DNA of 64,000 nucleotides from CAYWYR01 sp964462685 (lineage in GTDB: Bacteria; Bacteroidota; Ignavibacteria; Kapaibacteriales; UBA2268). Position numbers and translations under genes: made by a program. Position 1 is the first letter of the stretch; each line of letters opens with the position of its first letter. The notes under the pieces were generated by a model that searched no databases, was not told the DNA's origin, and saw only the letters and a list, made by a program, of their open reading frames with translations. The DNA lies in assembly GCA_964462685.1 (NCBI GenBank), contig CAYWYR010000006.1:62001-126000 (forward strand), read 5' to 3'. Positions 16,065 to 24,314 of the stretch are shown here, piece by piece.

Positions 16065-17528
16065 TCAACTGCTTTTATCTTCCCACTCCGCTATCCATTT
16101 CTCTTTGTTCTCGATAAAGTATTTGTTTGCAGGTTCATATTCGTTTGGGATAATACCCTCTAGAATAGCTTCTTCGATATTGTTCTTGATGAAGCCGATT
16201 ATACGCCCTGGGGGCAGACCTAGCTCTTTCATTATTTCATCTCCTCTCACAGGAGACTGAAATGCCCTAAGTTCATCCTTCTGCTGAACCTCTACTACTT
16301 TATCGAATACATCGGTATAGTTCTGTAAATATCTCGACTCCTTCGATCTGTTCCTGGTTGTGATATCGGCACGGCATAATGTGAAAAGATCTTCCAAGGC
16401 TTCGCCAGCGGTTGCCGCAAGCCGCCTTATAGCTGAATCAGTAACTCCGCTATCCACAAGCTGCATAGGCCTCTGATGAAGGCGGACAAGTGTCTCAACA
16501 TAAGGCAAATGATCCATTGGTAGTTTTAGACTGCGGAAAATCCTTTTCTGCATCCTAGCGCCCAGCTCTTCATGGCCATGGAAGGTCCAACCTGATTTTC
16601 TATCGAACCGTTTGGTCTGGGGTTTTGCTACATCATGCATTAGTGCGGCGAATATCAGCCATACATTGTCTGTTTCCGGGCTGATATTATCAACAACTTG
16701 GAGAGTATGCCAAAACACATCCTTATGCCCGTGTCGCCTGCCTTTTTGTTCAACTATATCAATCCCAGCAAGCTTATGCAGCTCAGGGAATATGTACTCC
16801 ATAATACCGGTTTTGAAAAGTATGCCTAAACCTATCGATGGCTTTGGGGATTGCAAGATCTTCAAAAACTCGGCTGTAATACGTTCTTGCTTAATTTTCT
16901 TGATGTTTGAGGCAAGAGAGGAAATTGAGGAGTATGATTTTTCTTCTATCTCAAACCCAAGTTGGCTTGCGAACCTAGCGGCTCTGATCATTCGCAAAGG
17001 GTCATCAGCGTAAGTGGTGTGTGGATCAAGCGGCGTTCGGAGTAGCTTGGCTTGCATATCAGCCATCCCACCGAAAACATCGATCAAACGGTATTCCCTG
17101 CCGATCTGTATTGCGAGAGAGTTGACTGTAAAATCCCTTCTTGCTATATCATCATACAAAGTACCTTCGGAGACTTTTGGATTGCGGGTTTTGCCGTCGT
17201 ATTCCTCTTTTCTAGTGCCTACAAACTCTAAATTAAAGCCACCTACTGGTACCATCGCTGTCCTGAAACGCTCATAAGCCACTACTTTAGAATTTAGCTT
17301 TTCGCCTAGCTGCACTGCAAAAGCAATGGAATCGCCTAGTACTGTAAAGTCATAGTCGGTCGTTGTTCTATCAAGAAAATAATCCCTTACCGCTCCCCCT
17401 ACAAGGCATACATCTACACCTGATTTGTCAGCTAGGTCTGCTACTTCTTTAATTATTGGATCAAAAGCATCTGCTGGCAAAACAGTACCTGTAACTTCTA
17501 CGCTTCCATCAAGAACTTTGTCAGCCAT
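16065..17528 (-). CDS. cca: CCA-adding tRNA nucleotidyltransferase with HD domain
   Basis: Builds or repairs the 3' CCA end of tRNAs; needed here since neither tRNA gene in the window encodes CCA. The class II nucleotidyltransferase head shows 'CLVGGAVRDYFLDRTTTDYDFTV' (metal Asp pair in DYD) across residues ~41-64, 'RRDFTVNSLA' near 130 and 'ADDPLRMIRAARFASQLGF' near 172. An HD phosphohydrolase domain follows with 'LIFAALMHDVAKP' and 'WTFHGHEELGA'. Length 487 is typical for the Bacteroidota form. The start overlaps the uvrA stop by one base (TAATG), which indicates translational coupling. Confidence 0.95.
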   Translation of the reverse strand: MADKVLDGSVEVTGTVLPADAFDPIIKEVADLADKSGVDVCLVGGAVRDYFLDRTTTDYDFTVLGDSIAFAVQLGEKLNSKVVAYERFRTAMVPVGGFNLEFVGTRKEEYDGKTRNPKVSEGTLYDDIARRDFTVNSLAIQIGREYRLIDVFGGMADMQAKLLRTPLDPHTTYADDPLRMIRAARFASQLGFEIEEKSYSSISSLASNIKKIKQERITAEFLKILQSPKPSIGLGILFKTGIMEYIFPELHKLAGIDIVEQKGRRHGHKDVFWHTLQVVDNISPETDNVWLIFAALMHDVAKPQTKRFDRKSGWTFHGHEELGARMQKRIFRSLKLPMDHLPYVETLVRLHQRPMQLVDSGVTDSAIRRLAATAGEALEDLFTLCRADITTRNRSKESRYLQNYTDVFDKVVEVQQKDELRAFQSPVRGDEIMKELGLPPGRIIGFIKNNIEEAILEGIIPNEYEPANKYFIENKEKWIAEWEDKSS

Positions 17529-20437
17529 TATTGTAAATATGGTTTAAGGGCTTTGCCTGTTAAAGAATCTTTGATTTTGATAAGCTGTTCAGGAGTACCC
17601 TCAGCTATAATCTCACCACCTTTGTTACCTGCTTCAGGGCCAATATCCATTATGTGATCAGCAAAACCGATAACATGCATATTATGTTCGATAATGACTA
17701 CTGAATTGCCGTTTTCCACCAGTTTATCCAAGGCGCGTAGTAATTTTTCAATGTCATCCATGTGTAGGCCAGTGGTTGGCTCATCGAAAATAAACAATGA
17801 ACCACCATTGTCACCGCTATCCAGATAAGAAGACAACTTAATTCTTTGTGCTTCCCCGCCTGATAGATTAGAGCTTGGCTGCCCCATTTTCAGATACCCG
17901 ACACCCACATCAGATAGTACCTGAAGCTTCTTCATTACTTTTTTGTCTTCGGCAAAAAACTCAATACCTTGGTCAATGGTCATTTCAAGTATATCAACTA
18001 TAGATTTCCCTTTGTAGAGAATATTTCGAGCGTCCTTGCCGTATCTGCTTCCTCCGCAGGCTTCGCAAGTGAGCTGTATATCAGAGAGGAACTGCATATC
18101 AATAGTGATACTGCCCTCGCCTTCGCATACCTCGCAACGCCCTCCTGAAACATTAAATGAGAAAAATCCGGGCTTCAGACCCCGTACTTTTCCTTCAGGC
18201 GTCTGTGTAAAAATCTCCCTTATAGCATCAAACGCTTTATTATAGGTAATGGGGGTGGATCGGGATGAACGGCCGATAGGGGATTGGTCTATCAGATAAA
18301 TATCGTTCACGTCATCTGTACCGTCTATACTCGTGTGTTTCCCGATTTTACCATTGTAACCCGTTTTGATCCTTTTTACTCCAGCGTACAGTATATCATT
18401 TACAAGTGTTGATTTACCACTTCCTGATACCCCTGTTACAACAGTCATAATACCCAGCGGGAAATCGGCCTTGTCCATTTTGAGATTGTTCTCTCGCGGA
18501 TTATGGATCGTAAGGAATTTATCCGTCTTAGATCGTCTTGTTTTAGAGCTTTCTATCGTCAGTTCACCACGAAGGTATTTACCTGTAAGGCTTTTACCCG
18601 TTTTGACGAGTTCATCGTAAGTACCGTGATAGACTACTTCTCCGCCCTCAGCTCCAGCTTTAGGGCCGATGTCTATTACGTTATCGGCTTCTTTCATTAT
18701 CTCGGGATCATGCTCTACAACAAGTACTGTATTACCGATATTTCTTATTTTCTTGATAATCTTTATCAGCCGCTCGGTATCCCGTTGGTGCAGCCCTGTG
18801 GAGGGTTCGTCAAGTACGTATAGCGTTCCTACAAGAGAGGAGCCGAGAGCTGTCGATAGATTGATTCTCTGCGCTTCGCCGCCTGATAGTGTGTGCATCA
18901 TCCTGTTTAGCGTAAGATATTCAAGGCCGATATCAACCAAAAGAGCCAACCGCCATTTTAGCTCATCCATAACTTCTTTGACTACGCCAGCTTGGTACTC
19001 TGTAAATTGAAGTGAGTTGACCCACTCGGCAACTTGCCCGATAGGCATTTCGATTATTTCAGGTATATTTTTACCGCCTACGAAAACCTGTCTGGCCGAT
19101 GTGCGGAGCCTAGATCCGCCGCACGCCCAGCATTTAGTGTATGCCCGGTAGCGAGCTACTGTTACACGGTTCTGGACTTTATAGTTATTATCCTGTAAGG
19201 ATTTGAAAAAACCGTTTATTCCTTTGTATCTGCCGTCACCATCCCAGACTATTTCTTTTTCCTTGGGTGATAATTCGTAATAAGGCTTGTTCCTTGGTAT
19301 GCCTTTACGCTCGATAGCCTGCATTAGCTCGAACTGCCACGAGCCGTGTTTGGCGCCTTTGAACGGTGCAATCGCTCCTTTTTGCAAAGTTACGGAGCTA
19401 TCTGGCACAACGAGATTTTCGTCTATACCCATTGTCCTGCCAAAGCCTTGGCACTCCGGACACGCCCCAAAAGGATTGTTGAATGCGAATAGCCTCGGTT
19501 CGGGTTCTATATATACTCTGCCGCTCTCATTATCTTCATAGATATTTGAGTATCTATATGTCTCTTTGTTATCTAGATTATATACGGCTATTCGGCCTTC
19601 GCCGAACGCAAAAGCGGACTCTATGGAATCTGTAATCCGAGTAATGGATTCTTCATCTTTTCTAAGGGCAAGCCTATCTACCAAAATATGGAAATCATCA
19701 TGGTTGATATTTGCCGGCAACCTGTCTTCTTCCAAGTTGATTACCGAGCCGTCTTTCATTACAAGACGGAAGTACCCTTGCTCAAAATAAGCTTTGATGC
19801 TTTTTTCTACATTAGTTACATTCGGCCCAAGCCTGAACATAATGTACAGCTTAGTACCTTCTTCAAACTCCGCGATGCTTTCAACAACGGACTGCGGAGT
19901 ATCTTTGCGGACAATATTGCCGGTATCCTTACATATCGTAACGCCGATCCTGCCATACATCAGCCTGATGTAATCATATATCTCGGTGGATGTACCAACG
20001 GTGGAGCGAGGATTTTTCTGTGGCGGGTGCTGTTCAATTGCGATTGAAGGCGGCAAGCCTTCAATTGAATCAACATCGGGTTTTGCCATCCTTTCCAGAA
20101 ACTGCCTTGCATAGGATGAAAGTGATTCTACGAATCTTCTTTGCCCTTCCGCATAAACCGTATCAAAAGCAAGAGATGATTTGCCTGAACCGCTAACACC
20201 AGTTATAACAGAGAACCTGTTCCTCGGGATATCAATATCGATATTCTTCAGATTATGAAGCTTGGCACCTTTTACTTGTATCGTTTTAGGTTTGTTAACT
20301 TTAGATGAAGCGGTATTGATTGTTGCTTTTTTTGTAGTTTTTCTGGTGGACTTAATAGTATCCTTTTTTACCGCATCAGTTTCAGGTTTAGATGAAGTGG
20401 CTTTCTTTTTCGTATTTTTTGTTTTGGCAGTTGGCAT
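17528..20437 (-). CDS. uvrA: Excinuclease ABC subunit UvrA
   Basis: Damage-recognition ATPase of nucleotide excision repair. It carries two ABC cassettes: Walker A 'GVSGSGKSSLAFD' near the N-terminus and 'GVSGSGKSTLVND' in the middle, with signatures 'LSGGEAQRINLS' and 'LSGGEAQRIKLS'. Zinc pairs are visible in 'CPECQGFG', 'CWACGGSRL', 'CEVCEGEG' and 'CEACGGSRYG'. The first zinc finger seems to lack its leading CxxC; 'YSNIYEDNESGRVYIEPE' stands in its place. I chose ATG 20437. An in-frame ATG at 20569 would add 44 residues that run into the divergent gene and do not look like UvrA. Even so, the chosen start leaves a ~50-residue Lys/Thr-rich tail (KTKNTKKKATSSK) before the core. Downstream cca overlaps by one base. 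Confidence 0.95.
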   Translation of the reverse strand: MPTAKTKNTKKKATSSKPETDAVKKDTIKSTRKTTKKATINTASSKVNKPKTIQVKGAKLHNLKNIDIDIPRNRFSVITGVSGSGKSSLAFDTVYAEGQRRFVESLSSYARQFLERMAKPDVDSIEGLPPSIAIEQHPPQKNPRSTVGTSTEIYDYIRLMYGRIGVTICKDTGNIVRKDTPQSVVESIAEFEEGTKLYIMFRLGPNVTNVEKSIKAYFEQGYFRLVMKDGSVINLEEDRLPANINHDDFHILVDRLALRKDEESITRITDSIESAFAFGEGRIAVYNLDNKETYRYSNIYEDNESGRVYIEPEPRLFAFNNPFGACPECQGFGRTMGIDENLVVPDSSVTLQKGAIAPFKGAKHGSWQFELMQAIERKGIPRNKPYYELSPKEKEIVWDGDGRYKGINGFFKSLQDNNYKVQNRVTVARYRAYTKCWACGGSRLRTSARQVFVGGKNIPEIIEMPIGQVAEWVNSLQFTEYQAGVVKEVMDELKWRLALLVDIGLEYLTLNRMMHTLSGGEAQRINLSTALGSSLVGTLYVLDEPSTGLHQRDTERLIKIIKKIRNIGNTVLVVEHDPEIMKEADNVIDIGPKAGAEGGEVVYHGTYDELVKTGKSLTGKYLRGELTIESSKTRRSKTDKFLTIHNPRENNLKMDKADFPLGIMTVVTGVSGSGKSTLVNDILYAGVKRIKTGYNGKIGKHTSIDGTDDVNDIYLIDQSPIGRSSRSTPITYNKAFDAIREIFTQTPEGKVRGLKPGFFSFNVSGGRCEVCEGEGSITIDMQFLSDIQLTCEACGGSRYGKDARNILYKGKSIVDILEMTIDQGIEFFAEDKKVMKKLQVLSDVGVGYLKMGQPSSNLSGGEAQRIKLSSYLDSGDNGGSLFIFDEPTTGLHMDDIEKLLRALDKLVENGNSVVIIEHNMHVIGFADHIMDIGPEAGNKGGEIIAEGTPEQLIKIKDSLTGKALKPYLQ

Positions 20438-20468
20438 AGAATGCAAAATTAACAATAGCTGATCTGAT

Positions 20469-21491
20469 ATGAACCATTTTACACGATATATATTCCTCGG
20501 TATTACAGTATTTATGATATTGATGTTTTCTGGCGGAGAATCCAGACTCCTCTCACAAGGTATAGACAATACCGCTATCCCGCCTTCATATAGGTTTTAC
20601 AAGCAGCGGGGCGGGCTTATTATCGGGCTTTCTTATGCTAGTGGCGGCAATCCCGGCTTTTATGATTCAGAAGCTAACGCGGTGATGGAGTCGGATGTGG
20701 ATTTTGATAATGATCCGGATATTACACTCTTCACCGATGACGGCCTTAGGCTTTTGCGCGATACTATGGATAGTGTAAATAGACTCTGGGATACCGAGTA
20801 CGACGATTTCGCGTTTAACCTCGGATATGAGATAGGAGATTTCTTGGTTTATTCAAAGTTGAACTATCAAGTAAGAAGTTATAATCTTAGATATACAGCT
20901 GTACAGTATAACCAAGCTTTCTTTGATAGGTTAGTCGTGCAGAGAAGAGAAGAGATAATTGTACCTGTTGATTCCGACAGTCGCTTCGGAAGTTTAGTCT
21001 TAGGAACCAGGTACACAGCAATCGATAATGAAAGTTTTAAAGTTTATATTAGGCCTGAAGGAAGGATCGATCTGATATCCGATGACGCTCAGTTCTTTAA
21101 CAATACTCCAAATATGCTTTCTATTCCTATCGGTTTCGTCACTGAGTTTAATTCGTTCGGCATTTTGCTAGAAAGCGGTTTCAATTTACGTGAGGGTAAT
21201 ATGAGCGAACAGTTCACTACTGATTTCTCTTTTTTCCTGAAAAATGTTACCAATACAGTCCTTTTTCTGGATGTTCAGTATGTCCAGTCACTGGATGATC
21301 CATTAAATGATGGTGATTTTATCCAGTTCCAGCATCCATCCGCTCCTTCTTATCTTACTGTAGCACCTGGCTTCAGTATTTTCTTCAATGATGCTTTTGA
21401 TCTCAACTTCCGATACAGAGTTGATCTTTGGAACACCAATAATTACGGTATGAAAAGGTTCTCCATCGGTGCAAACTATATGCTGAGATAA
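20469..21491 (+). CDS. Putative outer-membrane beta-barrel protein (340 aa)
   Basis: No family recognised. The N-terminus is a signal peptide (YIFLGITVFMILMFSGG, cleavage likely before residue ~32). The mature chain alternates hydrophobic and polar residues in strand-length blocks: 'GGLIIGLSYASGG', 'FLVYSKLNYQVRSYNLRYTA', 'FGSLVLGTRYTAID', 'TVLFLDVQYVQSLD', 'DLNFRYRVDLWN'. It closes with 'FSIGANYMLR'. This is the usual look of a 10-14-strand outer-membrane barrel. It diverges from uvrA with only 31 bp between the two start codons, so the promoters must be very compact or overlap. Function unknown. Confidence 0.72.
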   Translation: MNHFTRYIFLGITVFMILMFSGGESRLLSQGIDNTAIPPSYRFYKQRGGLIIGLSYASGGNPGFYDSEANAVMESDVDFDNDPDITLFTDDGLRLLRDTMDSVNRLWDTEYDDFAFNLGYEIGDFLVYSKLNYQVRSYNLRYTAVQYNQAFFDRLVVQRREEIIVPVDSDSRFGSLVLGTRYTAIDNESFKVYIRPEGRIDLISDDAQFFNNTPNMLSIPIGFVTEFNSFGILLESGFNLREGNMSEQFTTDFSFFLKNVTNTVLFLDVQYVQSLDDPLNDGDFIQFQHPSAPSYLTVAPGFSIFFNDAFDLNFRYRVDLWNTNNYGMKRFSIGANYMLR

Positions 21492-21514
21492 AGTGGATAT
21501 GATAACAGGCTGAA

Positions 21515-22783
21515 CTAGTAGGTATTTTCGATTTCATTATCTTCTCCTAAATCTTCGGAAACATCCTGATTATTTTTATCAATGGTCAGGATGGATTCCC
21601 TAAAGCTTATGCCGTGGGTACCGGCCGAAGATGATATATTCAGCAGTATCCCAATAGCCGCTGAATATATGAATATCGCAGTACCGCCAAATGATATAAA
21701 CGGTAGAGGAACCCCGGTAGGCGGGAGTAGATTTGTGTTTACCATTGCGTTGACAAACACATAAACCGCAAATGTGATTATTATTCCGATAGCCAAGAAA
21801 TATCCGAAATTATTCGGTGCCCTCTTTGCCACGATCATACCTCTCATGAATATCCACATATAGAGGGAAATAACTATAAGCAAACCTATAAATCCGTATT
21901 CTTCACCGATGACTGCAAAAATAAAATCACCGAACGATTCTGGCAGGAATAACTCACTCTGGCGGGACTGCCCAGGGCCTACTCCTGAAATGCCGCCGTT
22001 ACCAAGTGCTATAAGTGCCTGACGTGTCTGATAAGATACATTTTCGGCAATATTACCGTCCGCGGTACCAAAAAAAGCTTTAAGTCTGTTGAGTCTATAT
22101 TCGGCTGATACGAAATACACACCGCCCGCGAGTGCCCCGAACAAGGCTGTCCAACCGAGGTATTTAGCCCGAACATTACCCACAAACATTATTAAAAAAG
22201 AAATTGTGAATATCACGGCCATAGTGGAGAAATTGGGCTGTAGGGCTATAAGCCCGCAGGTGAGTACTGTCCAGAATACAAATGGTATAAAGCCGTTCCC
22301 GAAACCATCGATATACGACTGTTTTGCCGAGAGCATGGAGGCAAAGTGAATGACAATAGCAAACTTCGCTATCTCCGAAGGTTGGAAGGATATGAAACCG
22401 AGATCGATCCAACGGGTCGCACCCTTTTCGGTAGTTCCTATAAGCAGAACCAGCACCAATAGGATAACTGAACCGATCAGCAGAGGTTTGGATAAAGGAC
22501 GGAGTAGATTATAGTCAAATTTGGCAAAAAACAGGATGATTCCGATACCCATCAGTACTTTCACCGCATGGCTGAAAGCAAAAAATGAAGGGCTTCCAGC
22601 TTTGGCAAGCCCCTGGCTTGCGCTACCGCCATAAACAAAAGCAATCCCGCCCAGCATAAGCATGATCACTGGAACAAAAATGCTCCAGTCGATCTTATTC
22701 GGTTTACTGGAAACTGATTCCATGCTACTAGGATCAAATGTATTATCGCCAGTAGCTGCAAAAGTATCGCTTGCCATTATCAT
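21515..22783 (-). CDS. ftsW: FtsW/RodA/SpoVE family peptidoglycan polymerase
   Basis: Septal (or lateral) peptidoglycan glycosyltransferase. It is a 422-residue SEDS protein with about ten membrane helices between residues 34 and 390. Family motifs: 'GATRWIDLGFISFQPSEIAKFA' across ~125-147, 'ALQPNFSTMAVIF' (Asn where many homologs have Asp), 'YRLNRLKAFF', 'ALGNGGISGVGPGQS', 'ESFGDFIFAVIGEEYGFIG' containing the Asp needed for catalysis in SEDS proteins, and 'GVPLPFISFGGTAI'. Position just downstream of murD, as in a reduced dcw cluster, favours FtsW over RodA. The C-terminal tail is acidic. ATG 22777 (Met 3) is an alternative start. Confidence 0.93.
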   Translation of the reverse strand: MIMASDTFAATGDNTFDPSSMESVSSKPNKIDWSIFVPVIMLMLGGIAFVYGGSASQGLAKAGSPSFFAFSHAVKVLMGIGIILFFAKFDYNLLRPLSKPLLIGSVILLVLVLLIGTTEKGATRWIDLGFISFQPSEIAKFAIVIHFASMLSAKQSYIDGFGNGFIPFVFWTVLTCGLIALQPNFSTMAVIFTISFLIMFVGNVRAKYLGWTALFGALAGGVYFVSAEYRLNRLKAFFGTADGNIAENVSYQTRQALIALGNGGISGVGPGQSRQSELFLPESFGDFIFAVIGEEYGFIGLLIVISLYMWIFMRGMIVAKRAPNNFGYFLAIGIIITFAVYVFVNAMVNTNLLPPTGVPLPFISFGGTAIFIYSAAIGILLNISSSAGTHGISFRESILTIDKNNQDVSEDLGEDNEIENTY

Positions 22784-22875
22784 TCCCCCTTATGATAATT
22801 TTATCTAAGCTCAAAAATATCATATTGATCCATCAACTGCAACTGTGGCATTAGTGTAGCATGGAATGCACGCTA

Positions 22876-24246
22876 TTATAAGAGTTCGCCCACTAACTCT
22901 TTGAAATGCCTTCCACGCTCTTCATAGTTGGTGTATTGATCAAAACTCTTACAGGCAGGCGATAGAAGTATTATATCCCCATCCTCTGCCATGGAGTTAG
23001 CCAGCTGAACGGCTTCTTCCAGATCAACTGTTTTATCACAGGATACCATAGATGAGTATGTAGAGAAAATCTCCGATGCGTCATTGCCGAAGGAAATAAC
23101 GTTTTTGACTTTCTTTTTCACAAGTTCGGCTATTGAATAATAATCATTGTTATCACCTTCGCCGCCGGCCAGCCATATTATCGGCCTTTCAAAACTGGAT
23201 AAGCCATACCAAGCTGCGTTAATATTAGTGGCTTTGGAATCGTTGTACCAGTCGGCTCCATCCAGTTTGGCTACGTGCTCTAGCCTGTGTTCCACACCTC
23301 TGAAAGATGTTATTGAATCACGAATGTCTTCATCTGGTATCTCTAAGTATCTACAGGCAAGGATAGCCGCTAATGTATTTTGCACATTATGGCTACCCGG
23401 TATCGCGATTTGCGATATAGGCATGAATTCCCCCGAATCTTTATGCTGCTTTAAAAAGATCCTATCATGCGTTGCATAGATATCTGTCTCATCACTTTTC
23501 AGCGAAAATCTTGATACTTTAGCGTCAGTTATTCTGTCGGGCATTTCCCCTCCGATGTTAAAATCGGTAGCCCTTAACTCACGAGCAAGCAGTGGATCGT
23601 CTTCATTCAAAATTAACGAATCGGATGGTTTCTGATTTAGTGTAATTTTCCACTTTGCACGAAAGTAATCCACAAACTTCCCGTGATAGCTAAGGTGATC
23701 GGGGGTTATATTGCAGAATACTGCCACATCAGGCCTGAATTCCTTGATTCTATCAAGTTGATAGCTTGAGGCTTCGATGACTATAATTTTGCCGGATTCC
23801 TGCCCTATATAAGAACTCAGCGGCGTACCTACATTACCGCATAGTAACGGCTCACCGCCAGATTCTTGGATAATATGATTAATCAGGTTTACTATAGTTG
23901 TTTTACCGTTGGTACCGGTAACTGCAACAATTGCTTTTTGTCCATTCAAATTTTGGTATGCATATTCCAGCTCTGATATTATAGGTATATTCTTTTCTTC
24001 AGCTTTTATAAAGTAGGGAAATGATGGTGGCACTCCAGGTGACGTGATAACCAAGTCAGTATCGAGAATTTTATCTGTATGCTCACCGAATTCAAAGCTT
24101 ATTTCAATTGCTTTTAATTCTTCGATAAGAGCTTTGTTTTTTTCTGAGCTGCTGGCTTCACTTATAAAAACTGAATGCCCTTTACTTTTTGCGAGTTTTG
24201 CAGCAGCTATTCCGCTTTTGCCAGCACCAATTACGCTTATTCTCAT
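22876..24246 (-). CDS. murD: UDP-N-acetylmuramoyl-L-alanine--D-glutamate ligase
   Basis: Adds D-glutamate to UDP-MurNAc-L-Ala in the cytosol. The 456-residue three-domain Mur ligase has 'ISVIGAGKSGIAAAKLAKSKG' across residues 3-23 for UDP binding, the ATP loop 'VAVTGTNGKTTIV' (108-119), 'EASSYQLDRI' near 157, 'CNITPDHLSYHGKF', 'GVEHRLEHVAKLDGADWYNDSKATN' and 'LLSPACKSFDQYTNYEERGRHF' at the end. It is followed after 92 bp by ftsW on the same strand, a surviving piece of the division/cell-wall cluster. The usual neighbours murF, mraY, murG and murC are not in this window's cluster. Confidence 0.97.
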   Translation of the reverse strand: MRISVIGAGKSGIAAAKLAKSKGHSVFISEASSSEKNKALIEELKAIEISFEFGEHTDKILDTDLVITSPGVPPSFPYFIKAEEKNIPIISELEYAYQNLNGQKAIVAVTGTNGKTTIVNLINHIIQESGGEPLLCGNVGTPLSSYIGQESGKIIVIEASSYQLDRIKEFRPDVAVFCNITPDHLSYHGKFVDYFRAKWKITLNQKPSDSLILNEDDPLLARELRATDFNIGGEMPDRITDAKVSRFSLKSDETDIYATHDRIFLKQHKDSGEFMPISQIAIPGSHNVQNTLAAILACRYLEIPDEDIRDSITSFRGVEHRLEHVAKLDGADWYNDSKATNINAAWYGLSSFERPIIWLAGGEGDNNDYYSIAELVKKKVKNVISFGNDASEIFSTYSSMVSCDKTVDLEEAVQLANSMAEDGDIILLSPACKSFDQYTNYEERGRHFKELVGELL

Positions 24247-24314
24247 ACTATTTCTATTTACATCCGTTGATAAATAAATCCATGACTACAGGAATCACTC
24301 AGCTTGTAATATAA

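Noticed and set aside
20438..20569. Longer uvrA start at 20569
   Set aside because: Would add 44 non-UvrA residues and overlap the start of the divergent barrel gene by 100 bp; ATG 20437 is more plausible.
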